The notes beneath the pieces are model-generated. The model had not been told where the DNA came from, did no database searches, and saw only the letters and a program-made list of their open reading frames with translations. A program made the translations under genes and the position numbers. A DNA stretch of 64,000 nucleotides, from contig NZ_LT907988.1 in the NCBI RefSeq assembly GCF_900089455.2, positions 372,001 through 436,000 of the forward strand, in the 5' to 3' direction. This document shows positions 56,296 to 64,000 of the stretch, in pieces. Position 1 is the stretch's first letter; every line of letters begins with the position of its first letter. This stretch comes from Orrella dioscoreae (lineage in GTDB: Bacteria > Pseudomonadota > Gammaproteobacteria > Burkholderiales > Burkholderiaceae_B).

Positions 56296-57021
56296 TCAGG
56301 CGTAGCTGCGCGCGCCGAACAGCGCCGAGCCGATGCGCACCTCGGTCGAGCCTTCGGCGATGGCCAGTTCGAAGTCGCCGCTCATGCCCATGGACAGGCG
56401 GTCCAGCGTGATGCCGGCGGGGGCATCCTGCCGCAGCTGGTCGCGCAACGTGCGCAGGCTGGCAAAGCATGTGCGCACGGCAGCCTCGTCATCCGAGTTG
56501 ACGGCCAACGTCATCAGCCCGCGCACGCGCAGGGTGTCCAGTCTGGCCAGTTCGCGCAGCAGCGCGGGCGCGTCGGCGGGCGCCAGGCCCGACTTGGTTT
56601 CCTCGTCGGACGTCTTCACCTGCAACAGCACATCCAGCGCGCGGCCTTCCTGCTGCAGGCGGCGGTCCAGCGCTTGCGCCAGTTCCAGCCGGTCCAGCGA
56701 TTGCACCTCGGCGGCCAGGCGCGCCACGTCGCGTGCCTTGTTGGTCTGCAGGTGGCCGATCACCACCCAATCGATGCCGCAATCGGCCAGCGGTTCGGCC
56801 TTGTCGCGGATCTCCTGCACCTTGTTTTCGCCGAAGCGCTTCAGGCCCAGGCGGGTGGCTTCGCGGATGAGGTCCGGGCCGAAGGTCTTGCTGACGGGGA
56901 GCAGGGCGACGTCGGCCGGGTTGCGGCCGTGGCGCACGCAGGCGGCGTCGATGCGGGCACGCAGGGTGGCGAGGCGGGTGGCGAAGGTGTCGGGGGGGAG
57001 GGTCGGCGCGTCATCGGCCAT
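56296..57021 (-). CDS. yggS: Pyridoxal-phosphate homeostasis protein (YggS/PLPBP family)
   Basis: 241 residues. It is a single-domain alanine-racemase-like barrel. The PLP-binding lysine lies in LLPVSKTF, followed by GLKRFGENKVQEI and WVVIGHLQTNKA; the phosphate-binding end reads LSMGMSGDFELAI and EVRIGSALFG. It binds PLP without known catalysis and balances vitamin B6 and amino-acid pools. It often sits beside proC or yggT, but not here. The start at ATG 57021 matches the family; the open frame upstream lacks a site. Confidence 0.95.
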   Translation of the reverse strand: MADDAPTLPPDTFATRLATLRARIDAACVRHGRNPADVALLPVSKTFGPDLIREATRLGLKRFGENKVQEIRDKAEPLADCGIDWVVIGHLQTNKARDVARLAAEVQSLDRLELAQALDRRLQQEGRALDVLLQVKTSDEETKSGLAPADAPALLRELARLDTLRVRGLMTLAVNSDDEAAVRTCFASLRTLRDQLRQDAPAGITLDRLSMGMSGDFELAIAEGSTEVRIGSALFGARSYA

Positions 57022-57076
57022 GGAAGAAACACTCGGTTCGGCATGCGATGGGGCCGAGGATAGCGGATTCTTCGGG

Positions 57077-57122
57077 AAAGAAAAATTCCCGGGCACCGCA
57101 AGGGTATGCGGTACCCGGGAAT
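57077..57122 (-). terminator. Intrinsic terminator of the PAP2 lipoprotein gene
   Basis: A 16-base arm beginning ATTCCCGGG (57085-57100) pairs with TGCGGTACCCGGGAAT (57107-57122) at 15 positions. On the minus strand TTTTTCTTT follows. It lies 86 bases after the PAP2 gene stop. Confidence 0.85.
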
Positions 57123-57207
57123 GCCATGCGTTGATGTCGGGTGCGCGGCGTTGACCTGCCTCACGGATCAAAGGCGGTGGGATTGCCGCGCGATGCCTGC
57201 GCCAACC

Positions 57208-59241
57208 TTATTTCGGCTCCGCCAGATCCACCGAAATGCCGGTGGGGGTGAAAACCGACAGGACGTTCCAGTTGTCCACCGTCACCTTGGAGAAGTCGCC
57301 TTCCATCCTGCCCGCGCTGATGATCCTGAGCGTCGTGCCGGCGATGGGTTGATAGCCAGGGGCGAACTTCACGTGCAGGGTGCCGCCTTCGATTTTTGCG
57401 GTGTTCTTCACTTGCACGCCGACCTGGTCGTCCGCACCGATCACGACTTCAAGGTGGGCGCCGGCGCTTTGCGTGTAGTTGTTGCCGACCTCCAGCGGTG
57501 CACCGGCACTGACGATCAGGGTGCCGCCGTTCACCTGCACGCTGCCGCTGCCCAACGCGGAGGCCGAGGCGGCTTCCAGCGCACCGCCATTGATCAGCGT
57601 GCCGCCGCTGTAGGCGTTGCGCCCGCCGAGCTTCAGCGTGCCATCCCCGTTGAAGACCAGCTTGCCTTCACCGGAAATGTCGTTACGCCAGATGTCGTAG
57701 GTGGCGAAAGTGCCGAGCGACGAATCCATGTCGATGGTGACCAGGCCGTTGAACTGTCCATAGCCGTCGCCTGCGGCGAACATGTTCAGGCGGCCCCAGC
57801 CTTCCTCATCCGTCATGACGGGGTAGCCCGAGGGGAAGGCCGTCGTCTTGAGCACGACGCGGCGTTGCTCGGAAGTCAGGTAGGGGTAACGGGTTTCTAT
57901 CAGGACCTCGGCGCCCTTGGGTACGACTGCGGCAAGATCCGTGGGGTGGATGATCTGGTCCGTCATGCCATAGTTCATGCCTTCCAGGAACGCAGCCTTG
58001 TTCTTGCCGTGGTCCGCGAAGCGATCGTAGTCCTGGCCAGCCGGATCCGTGTTCTGACCGGCATGCAGATAATCGTAGAACTCACGCCACGTGGTGGTGC
58101 CGGCACGGGCCTGCATGACCGTCAGGGCCTGTTCGCGTGCTTCGCGCTTGGCTTGGGCGGTGATGTCGGGGTTGCGCAGTTCCTGTTTCAGGTCGGGATT
58201 CTCCGAGCTGTAGAGGTTGGCGGCCGCGATGGCGAGTCCCGACATGCGTCCGCCGATCGAGGCCAGCGGAGAGTGCGCGCCACCCCAGACGCGGGATTGC
58301 CCATGGATCATCGCGCGGGCATAGAACTCCTGGAAGCGTTCCGGCATGGCGTAGGCCATGCTGGCCGCCCGGCGCCAGGCGCCCACGGTGTGGCCGCTGA
58401 CGAAGTCGGAGGAACCGACGCTGGGACCGGTGTAGTTGACGCCCGGGGCCATCTTGACGTTGTTGTCCCAGAGGTAGGGGCGCGCATACTTGTAGAAGCG
58501 CTTTGCTTCGTCATTGTCGGGCTGGTCGAGGCCGTCATCGATCAGGACGACGACCTTGCCGAGCTGGCTGTTCACCGAGCCGCTCATCGTGCCCGTGGCC
58601 GTGACGCTTCGGTCGGGATTGAATGCGTAAGACCCTGTGATGCCGGAAGCATCCCGCCAGGCCTGGGCCATGTGCCCCATGCCTTCGGTCATCAGGTAGG
58701 CGCCGTGCACGGGTTGGTCGATCGATGCCGTTTCTTCCTGCTCCAGGCTGCGGTTGTTCGTCGCCTGCACGGAGAACCTGATGTTTGCGTCATGTACCGC
58801 TTGGTTGACGACCGTCCCGCCCGAGTTCGCATTGCCGTCCCACGTACCGGCAGGCACGGCGGGACATGCTTCGCCCGTGACCGGATCGGTTCCGGCTGCG
58901 CGGGCCCCACGGCCGGCATCGGCAAGGAGGGTGGCCGGCGTCCAGATGTCCAGGAAACCGTCAGCCAGGCGAATCCCGGCATTCGAGTCCACCGTGACAT
59001 GGCAAACATTGTTCTGCGTATTGCTGTAGGAGGCATCGACATACGCCGTGACGGCGTCGTTGACAGGCGCGCTGTCGACGAAATCAGGATCAGCCGGCTC
59101 GGTCGGGGTGTCGGGATGGGTCGGGGTGACGGGCTCGTCGGGGACTGCCGGGCTGCCCGAATCGCCGCCGCCGCAACCGGCCAGACTGATCGCGCAGGCC
59201 AGGAAAACGGCGTAAGCGAGTTTATTTCTTTGGAATTCCAT
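57208..59241 (-). CDS. PAP2-type acid phosphatase lipoprotein with autotransporter-style repeats
   Basis: 677 residues. A lipoprotein signal ends SLAGC (Cys23), and a Pro/Thr-rich linker covers about 29-58. The phosphatase domain has the first motif KRFYKYARP (247-255, fitting K-x6-RP) and the second as VSGH (281-284). The third is SRVWGGAHSPLA (316-327), where the position normally Asp in SR-x5-H-x3-D is Ala327. From about residue 530 a passenger-type repeat begins (GKLVFNGDGTLKLGG, AYSGGTLINGGALEA), as in autotransporter beta-helices, but no beta-barrel translocator domain follows. It is likely anchored in the outer or inner membrane. It has its own terminator, and an inverted repeat lies in its leader. 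Confidence 0.85.
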   Translation of the reverse strand: MEFQRNKLAYAVFLACAISLAGCGGGDSGSPAVPDEPVTPTHPDTPTEPADPDFVDSAPVNDAVTAYVDASYSNTQNNVCHVTVDSNAGIRLADGFLDIWTPATLLADAGRGARAAGTDPVTGEACPAVPAGTWDGNANSGGTVVNQAVHDANIRFSVQATNNRSLEQEETASIDQPVHGAYLMTEGMGHMAQAWRDASGITGSYAFNPDRSVTATGTMSGSVNSQLGKVVVLIDDGLDQPDNDEAKRFYKYARPYLWDNNVKMAPGVNYTGPSVGSSDFVSGHTVGAWRRAASMAYAMPERFQEFYARAMIHGQSRVWGGAHSPLASIGGRMSGLAIAAANLYSSENPDLKQELRNPDITAQAKREAREQALTVMQARAGTTTWREFYDYLHAGQNTDPAGQDYDRFADHGKNKAAFLEGMNYGMTDQIIHPTDLAAVVPKGAEVLIETRYPYLTSEQRRVVLKTTAFPSGYPVMTDEEGWGRLNMFAAGDGYGQFNGLVTIDMDSSLGTFATYDIWRNDISGEGKLVFNGDGTLKLGGRNAYSGGTLINGGALEAASASALGSGSVQVNGGTLIVSAGAPLEVGNNYTQSAGAHLEVVIGADDQVGVQVKNTAKIEGGTLHVKFAPGYQPIAGTTLRIISAGRMEGDFSKVTVDNWNVLSVFTPTGISVDLAEPK

Positions 59242-59244
59242 CTA

Positions 59245-59279
59245 ATCCAACCTAAGTACCACGAATTGAAAGGTTGGAT
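59245..59279 (-). repeat. Inverted repeat in the leader of the PAP2 gene
   Basis: ATCCAACCT (59245-59253) and AGGTTGGAT (59271-59279) are perfect nine-base arms 17 bases apart, and the pairing partly continues outward after a three-base bulge. In the minus-strand mRNA the distal arm ends three bases before the ATG, so the hairpin would cover the ribosome-binding region. Confidence 0.5.
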
Positions 59280-59423
59280 AATTTAGATTTTAAGTATTTC
59301 AGGGGAATGAAATAGATCGATATTTTTTGAGAAATACGCCATTTCTCCAGTCCCTTCATTCCCCATGCCTATCGATGCCGCCTTGCCAAGGCGTGCATGG
59401 GGTTCGCGGCAGGCCTGGCCGTT

Positions 59424-60569
59424 CTAGGCCGCCCGCAGCCGCCACAGCGACGTTACTTCCGCCGCCCGCGCCGCATGCAGCGGGTCGCTCGCGTCGGCGG
59501 CGCGCGGGTGTTCGGGCCTGGCGTCCAGCCGGCCGGCCACGGTCAGCCCTGCCGCCGCGATCCAGTCCAGCAGCGCTTCCCGGCTGCGCAGCCCCAGGTG
59601 CTCGGCCAGGTCTGACAGGATCAGCCAGCCTTCGCCGCCAGGCGCCAGATGCGCGGCCAGGCCGTCCAGGAAGCCGCGCAGCATGCGGCTGTCCTGATCG
59701 TAGACGGCCATTTCCAGTTGCGAGGACGGCCGGGCAGGCAGCCACGGCGGGTTGCACACCACGAGCGGTGCCCGCTCGGGCGGGAACAGATCCGCCTCCC
59801 GCACGGTGACGCGTTGGGCCAGCCCCAGGGCCGCCAGGTTGTCGCGTGCGCAGGCCAGCGCGCGGGGATTCAGGTCGGTGGCGATGACGCGGGCCACGCC
59901 GCGCCGGGCCAGCAGCGCGGCCAGCACGCCGGTGCCCGTGCCCACGTCGACGGCCAGTGTCTCGGCGCCAGCGGGCAGCGGCGCCTGTGCCACGAGCCGC
60001 AGGTATTCGCCGCGCACGGGCGAGAACACGCCATAGTGCGGATGGATGCGCGCGCCGCCCAGCGCGGGCAGCTCGACGCCTTTCAGGCGCCATTGCTGCG
60101 CGCCCACCAGGCCTTGCAGTTCGCGCAGCGAGGCGACGCTGGGGCCGTCCGCGGGGCCATAGGCAGCCAGACAGGCGTCGCGCAGGTCGGGCGCGCGCCG
60201 CAGCGCGCAGCCGTAGCCTGCGTCCAGCTCGATGAGCAGCATGCCCAGCGTGCGGGCGCGCTGCGCCTGCGCCTGGCGGTGCTGGTTGAAGGCCTCTCGC
60301 GGGTCGCTGGCGGGCAAGGCCTGCTTGGCGCGTCGTTTGTCGATGCGCCGCGCCAGGGCTTGCAGCAGTTGCCGCGCATTGTGGAAGTCGCCGCGCCACA
60401 GGAGACCGGTGCCTTCGCTGGCCAGCCGATAGGCGGCGTCGGCCGTCATCGTGTCGTCGGCCAGCACGACGCGGCGCGGCGGCGCGGCGCCATTCTCGGC
60501 GCGCCAGCGAGCGCTGGCCGGCAGTTGGTTCTCGGTCCAGTGCAGCAGGGGAGGGGAAGTGTCAGGCAC
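59424..60569 (-). CDS. Class I SAM-dependent methyltransferase
   Basis: 381 residues, starting at GTG 60569 (MPDTSPPLLHWTENQLP); an ATG 44 codons in is an alternative. The N-terminal 190 residues are a family-specific domain (LASEGTGLLWRGDFHNARQLLQ). The catalytic domain has AVDVGTGTGVLAALLARRG (SAM-binding), ATDLNPRALACARDN and NPPWLP, the NPPY-type motif of methyltransferases acting on amide or exocyclic amino nitrogens, as in PrmC and RsmC. The target may be a ribosomal protein, rRNA or release factor but cannot be assigned. It lies 47 bases after the PCuAC gene, in the same direction. Confidence 0.88.
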   Translation of the reverse strand: MPDTSPPLLHWTENQLPASARWRAENGAAPPRRVVLADDTMTADAAYRLASEGTGLLWRGDFHNARQLLQALARRIDKRRAKQALPASDPREAFNQHRQAQAQRARTLGMLLIELDAGYGCALRRAPDLRDACLAAYGPADGPSVASLRELQGLVGAQQWRLKGVELPALGGARIHPHYGVFSPVRGEYLRLVAQAPLPAGAETLAVDVGTGTGVLAALLARRGVARVIATDLNPRALACARDNLAALGLAQRVTVREADLFPPERAPLVVCNPPWLPARPSSQLEMAVYDQDSRMLRGFLDGLAAHLAPGGEGWLILSDLAEHLGLRSREALLDWIAAAGLTVAGRLDARPEHPRAADASDPLHAARAAEVTSLWRLRAA

Positions 60570-60616
60570 GGTAGGCAAGGCAGGGCACGGCGCCAATGCA
60601 CCGCGCGTCAGGAAAC

Positions 60617-61117
60617 TCAGTGTTTGTGCGCGCCGTGGCCCGCATGGCCGGCATCCTTGCCGGCGTCGTTGCCAGCGGGGGTGCCAGTATAGGTGGCCGG
60701 CTTCACCTCGAAGTTCACCGGCACTTCGCCCGCGCACTCGAAGCGCAGCGTGGCGGCCACCGTCGCGCCTTGCTTGAAGGGCTCGGCCAGCTTCAGGAAC
60801 ATGATGTGATAGCCGCCCGGGCTCATCGTGACGGTGGCGCCGGGTGCCAGGTCCACGGCCTCGACCGGCCGCATGCTGGCCACGCCTTTCTCGTTCACGA
60901 CGGTATGCAGCTCCACGCGTCCGGCGGCAGCGGAGGAAATACCCAGCAGCCGGTCGGGCGCCTGTCCGGTGTTGGTCACGGCCAGGTAGCCGGCGCCGTT
61001 CTTCTGGCCGGGCGCCGAGGCCCGCACCCAGGGGGCGTCGATGGCGATGTCGGCGGCCAGGGCGGACGTGGACAAGGCAAGGCCGAGCAGGCCGGCTGCA
61101 ATGCTGCGCAAGATCAT
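60617..61117 (-). CDS. PCuAC-type periplasmic copper chaperone
   Basis: 166 residues from ATG 61117 with GGAG upstream. The signal peptide ends ALA-ADI. The copper site fits H-(M)-x10-M-x21-H-x-M: ELHTVVNEKGVASMRPVE then GGYHIMF. A His-rich tail (AGHAGHGAHKH) may bind further metal. PCuAC proteins deliver Cu(I) to the CuA or CuB centre of cytochrome oxidases. It lies directly downstream of a Crp/Fnr regulator, with a 23-base palindrome between them, which hints at oxygen- or redox-linked control. Confidence 0.92.
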   Translation of the reverse strand: MILRSIAAGLLGLALSTSALAADIAIDAPWVRASAPGQKNGAGYLAVTNTGQAPDRLLGISSAAAGRVELHTVVNEKGVASMRPVEAVDLAPGATVTMSPGGYHIMFLKLAEPFKQGATVAATLRFECAGEVPVNFEVKPATYTGTPAGNDAGKDAGHAGHGAHKH

Positions 61118-61191
61118 GGAGGGTCTCCTCGTCGGGCCGACGGCGGTGCCGGTCGGCGGATCGCAGCAAGTGTACCCGCCGCCCGCGGCCC

Positions 61192-61214
61192 GGCCTTGAA
61201 CCTGGATCAAGGCC
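61192..61214. promoter_or_regulatory. 23-base palindrome upstream of the copper chaperone gene
   Basis: The inverted repeat pairs at ten of eleven positions, with core CCTTGAACCTGGATCAAGG. TTGA and TCAA are seven bases apart, one more than in a standard Fnr box. It contains the stop codon of the Crp/Fnr gene and lies about 80 bases before the PCuAC start. Confidence 0.5.
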
Positions 61215-61881
61215 CGTAGCGCTTCAGGCCGTCCAGGTCCAGGACGCGCACCGCGCCGTATTCCACCTTCAGCAGCCCGGCCGCCTCCAGCGTGCGCAAG
61301 GCCTGGTTGGCGCGCTGGCGTGACACGCGGCCCAGGTAGCCGAGTTCTTCCTGCGTGATGGCCAGCCGCATGCCCATGCCCGGGTAGAGCAGCGGGTTGA
61401 AAAGCTCGGCCAGGCAGCGGGCCACGCGCGCATCCGGATTCAGCAGGCGGTCGTGCTCGGCCTTGCCGATGAACTGCGCGACGCGTTCATTCAACTGGTC
61501 GAGCAGGTAACGATTGAAGGCGATGCTGGAATCGAGCAGCCATTCGAAGGTGGGCGCAGGCAGGCGGGCGATGACGGAGTCGCGCAGGGCCACCACGTCA
61601 TAGCGGCGGCGCTCGCGTTTCAGCAGGGAGCCTTCGCCGATCCAGCCGCCGGCGGGCACGCCGGTCAGCGAGGCCAGCTTGCCCTCGGCATTGCCCACGG
61701 AAATCTTCACCAACCCGGCGATGACGCCGATCCAGACCTGCGCCAGCTCGCCCTTGCGTTCGATGATGGCGCCGGCCGGCACCTCCTGCGTCGTGACGTC
61801 GCGCTCCACGCGCGCGAGCTGTTCCGGCGTGAGCACGCGGGTCCAGGCAGCGGCGAGTTGAAGCGAGTCGGCAATCGGCAT
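61207..61881 (-). CDS. Crp/Fnr-family transcriptional regulator
   Basis: 224 residues from ATG 61881. A cyclic-nucleotide-binding-like beta-roll covers about residues 15-130 (TQEVPAGAIIERKGELAQVW, VPAGGWIGEGSLLKRERRRYD). The dimer helix and winged helix cover about 140-224 (ITQEELGYLGRVSRQRANQALRTLEAAG). The N-terminal cysteine cluster of oxygen-sensing Fnr is absent and there is only one Cys, so it is not an iron-sulfur Fnr. The effector may be a nucleotide, haem or nothing. It is divergent from the acyl-CoA synthetase gene and followed by the copper chaperone. Confidence 0.92.
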   Translation of the reverse strand: MPIADSLQLAAAWTRVLTPEQLARVERDVTTQEVPAGAIIERKGELAQVWIGVIAGLVKISVGNAEGKLASLTGVPAGGWIGEGSLLKRERRRYDVVALRDSVIARLPAPTFEWLLDSSIAFNRYLLDQLNERVAQFIGKAEHDRLLNPDARVARCLAELFNPLLYPGMGMRLAITQEELGYLGRVSRQRANQALRTLEAAGLLKVEYGAVRVLDLDGLKRYGP

Positions 61882-62022
61882 CGGGATATACCCTGAATGC
61901 CCCGGGAATGTCGTGATTCTGACAGTTGGGGCGGCAGCTAGCTTATACCTTATGCCCAACAATCACGGATACCGGTATTTCCCGTCCAGCGCGGGGAACC
62001 AGGTGATCCGGAGGAGACGAAC

Positions 62023-63993
62023 GTGTCGCGACCCGAATCCACCGCCGCCACGCTTGCCGACACCTTCCCGGCGCTGCTGCTCGCGCATGCCCGGGAGCGC
62101 GGCGACCGTCCGGCCTTGCGCGAGAAGGACCTGGGCATCTGGCAGACCTACACCTGGTCGCAGGTTGCCCGCGAAGTCGAACGCATGGCGCTGGGGCTGG
62201 CCACGCTGGGCGTCGAACCTGGCCAGCACGTGGCCGTGGTCGGCGAGAACCGGCCGCGTCTCTACATGGCCATGATGGCGGCCCAGGCCCTGGGCGCCAT
62301 CCCCGTGCCGCTCTACCAGGACGCCGTCGCCCAGGAAATGGGTTTCGTGCTGCAGGATGCCGACGTGGGCGTCGCCGTGGTCGAGGACCAGGAGCAGGTC
62401 GACAAGCTGCTGGAGGCGCGCGCCCAATGCCCGCAACTGCGCAGCATCATCTATGACGACCCGCGCGGCCTGCGCCACTACGACGACCCGGCGCTGCTGT
62501 CCTGCGATGCGCTGGCCGAGCGCGGCGATGCGCATGGCGCGGCGCATCCGGACGCGTATGCATCGGCCATCGCGCGGGTGCAGCCGCAGGACCCCGCGGC
62601 CATGTTCTATACCTCCGGCACCACCGGCAAGCCCAAGGGCGTGGTGCTGACCCACCATGCGCTGATCGACCGGGCGCGTGCCGTGGAACGCATGGAGTCG
62701 CTGACGGACCGCGAGGACGTGCTGGCCTACCTGCCGCCAGCGTGGATCGGGCAGAACATGTTTTCGTACACGCAGTTGCTGGTGACCGGTTTCACCGTGA
62801 ACCATCCCGAGTCGCCCGAGACCGTCGCCATCGACATGCGCGACATCGGTCCCACCTATTACTTCGCGCCGCCGCGCGTGCTGGAAGGCCTGCTCACGCA
62901 GGTGCTGATCCGCATGGAAGATGCCGGCTGGGTGAAGCGCCAGCTCTTCAGGCGCTGCATGGCGCTGGCGCGCCGGGTGGGCACGCGCATCCTGGACGGC
63001 GAGGACGTGGGCGCGCTGGACCGCCTGATGTACGGCTTGGGCAACGTGCTGATCTACGGTCCCTTGCGCAATGCGCTGGGCATGAGCCGCGTGCGTATCG
63101 CCTATACGGCGGGCGAGGCCATCGGGCCGGACCTCTTCGTGTTCTATCGCTCGCTGGGCATCAACCTGAAGCAGCTGTACGGCTCCACCGAGACCTCCGT
63201 GTTCGTGTGCGTGCAGGCCGACGGCCAGGTGCGCGCCGATACGGTGGGCCCGCCCGTGGCGGGCGTGGAGATCCAGGTGAGCGAGGCCGGTGAAGTGCTG
63301 GTCAAGAGCCCCGGCCTCTTCAAGGAATACCACCGCAACCCGCAGGCCACCCGGGAAACGATGACCGAGGACGGCTGGTTCCGCACCGGCGACGCGGGGT
63401 TCCTGGACGAGGACGGGCAACTGAAGATCATCGACCGCGCCAAGGACGTCGGCAAGCTGGCCGATGGCAGCCTGTTCGCGCCCAAGTACATCGAGAACAA
63501 GCTGAAGTTCTTCCCCTACATCAAGGAGGCCGTGGCCTTCGGCGCCGACCGCGAGATCGCCTGCGCCTTCGTGAACATCGACCTGGAAGCGGTGGGCAAC
63601 TGGGCCGAGCGGCGTGGCCTGCCCTATGCCGGCTATGCCGACCTGGCGGGCAAGAAGGAGGTCATCGACCTGATCGCCGAGTGCGTGGACCAGGTGAACG
63701 CCGACCTGGCCGGCGATGCCAAGCTGGGCAGTTCGCAGCTGCGCCGCTTCCTGGTGCTGCACAAGGAGCTGGACCCGGACGACGACGAGCTGACCCGCAC
63801 CCGCAAGGTACGGCGCGGCTTCATCGCGCAGAAGTACGCGGTGCTGATCGATGCGCTGTTCGCGGGGCAGGCGTCGCAGTACATCGAGACCGAGGTCAAG
63901 TTCGAGGATGGCCGCAGCGGCAAGATCGCCGCGACGCTGACCATCCGCGAGGCAACCGTGCATCCGGTGCGCGCGGCGGAGGCAATCGCATGA
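62023..63993 (+). CDS. Long-chain acyl-CoA synthetase (AMP-binding)
   Basis: 656 residues from GTG 62023 with GGAGGAG upstream. ANL-superfamily motifs are in order: P-loop FYTSGTTGKPKG near residue 195, QLYGSTETS near 385, GWFRTGDAGFLDEDG near 450, and the hinge KIIDRAKDVGKL. The length and the long C-terminal part resemble FAA1/FadD15-type long-chain fatty-acid or acyl-acid ligases that activate with ATP and CoA. Its stop overlaps the next start (ATGA), a layout often seen where the following genes encode a branched-chain-amino-acid-type ABC importer. Divergent from the Crp/Fnr gene; CTGACA-N17-CTTATA (61919-61947) is a possible promoter. Confidence 0.9.
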   Translation: MSRPESTAATLADTFPALLLAHARERGDRPALREKDLGIWQTYTWSQVAREVERMALGLATLGVEPGQHVAVVGENRPRLYMAMMAAQALGAIPVPLYQDAVAQEMGFVLQDADVGVAVVEDQEQVDKLLEARAQCPQLRSIIYDDPRGLRHYDDPALLSCDALAERGDAHGAAHPDAYASAIARVQPQDPAAMFYTSGTTGKPKGVVLTHHALIDRARAVERMESLTDREDVLAYLPPAWIGQNMFSYTQLLVTGFTVNHPESPETVAIDMRDIGPTYYFAPPRVLEGLLTQVLIRMEDAGWVKRQLFRRCMALARRVGTRILDGEDVGALDRLMYGLGNVLIYGPLRNALGMSRVRIAYTAGEAIGPDLFVFYRSLGINLKQLYGSTETSVFVCVQADGQVRADTVGPPVAGVEIQVSEAGEVLVKSPGLFKEYHRNPQATRETMTEDGWFRTGDAGFLDEDGQLKIIDRAKDVGKLADGSLFAPKYIENKLKFFPYIKEAVAFGADREIACAFVNIDLEAVGNWAERRGLPYAGYADLAGKKEVIDLIAECVDQVNADLAGDAKLGSSQLRRFLVLHKELDPDDDELTRTRKVRRGFIAQKYAVLIDALFAGQASQYIETEVKFEDGRSGKIAATLTIREATVHPVRAAEAIA

Positions 63994-64000
63994 TGGACAA
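63990..64000 (+). CDS. Start of the next gene, cut by the window edge
   Basis: ATG 63990 overlaps the acyl-CoA synthetase stop by four bases, and a second in-frame ATG follows at 63993. Only the first few codons (Met-Met-Asp) are inside the window, so the product cannot be named from sequence. Confidence 0.4.

Noticed and set aside
57106-59286. A 726-codon open frame on the + strand opposite the PAP2 gene
   Set aside because: Antisense shadow; no motif, no ribosome-binding site, and the minus-strand frame has a signal peptide, phosphatase motifs and a terminator.
1-64000. tRNA or rRNA genes, CRISPR arrays, insertion sequences
   Set aside because: I looked for regular short repeats with unique spacers, transposase motifs and tRNA-like cloverleaf ends and found none; this was by eye, and a covariance-model scan could still reveal a small RNA.

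Overview
The window is about 64 kb of GC-rich chromosome with no rRNA or tRNA gene, no insertion sequence and no CRISPR array that I can see. Two periplasmic Bug/TctC-type tricarboxylate receptors, a lone TctA, TRAP and ABC binding proteins, many LysR, GntR and IclR regulators and several iron receptors point to a soil- or host-associated beta-proteobacterium of the Alcaligenaceae (Bordetella/Achromobacter type). The family assignment is an inference from gene content and base composition.

Layout. Positions 1-4.9 kb hold a truncated 5'-nucleotidase lipoprotein, a DedA membrane protein, a degenerate prephenate-dehydratase-like protein and a GAF-GGDEF-EAL c-di-GMP enzyme. From 4.9 to 12.05 kb runs a complete iron-siderophore operon: a FecI-type sigma factor, FecR, an STN-containing TonB receptor, a FecCD permease, an ATPase and a binding protein, with a Fur-box-like site in front. 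From 12 to 22.1 kb come metabolic and transport genes (Bug receptor, LysR, CocE-type hydrolase, SlyX, phytase-like esterase, TctA, MarR, DUF445). At 22.1-24.6 kb a textbook sigma-54 promoter with an upstream perfect palindrome drives an orphan amino-acid/amide-type ABC receptor and a PhyH-family dioxygenase. Then follow a GNAT enzyme, a YrbL-like kinase-fold protein, and an IclR-controlled cluster (HMG-CoA-lyase family, class III CoA-transferase, Bug receptor, SMP-30 lactonase) at 26-31.5 kb. Next are an MFS/LysR pair and a HigBA-like toxin-antitoxin pair (33.7-34.3 kb), and two more TonB receptors (34.5-39.9 kb) around a DUF2239 gene.

The most distinctive region is 40.6-56.3 kb, a two-part acid-sugar catabolic island. 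On the left, a GntR/FadR regulator faces its operator pair and precedes a RuBisCO-like protein (OiaX type), a DUF1537 kinase (OiaK type) and an ApnO-type oxidoisomerase: together the D-apionate route through 3-oxo-isoapionate. On the right, otnC (+) and a converging otnI-otnK-denD-gntR unit (-) make up the D-erythronate/2-oxotetronate route to dihydroxyacetone phosphate. Divergent from that second gntR runs an operon for a tartrate-dehydrogenase-family enzyme, an aldehyde dehydrogenase, an SDR and a full TRAP transporter (DctP, DctQ, DctM), which probably imports and oxidises the four-carbon substrates.

The last 8 kb carry yggS, a PAP2-phosphatase lipoprotein fused to autotransporter-type repeats and lacking a conserved Asp, a methyltransferase, a PCuAC copper chaperone, a Crp/Fnr regulator and a long-chain acyl-CoA synthetase whose stop codon overlaps the start of a gene that leaves the window.
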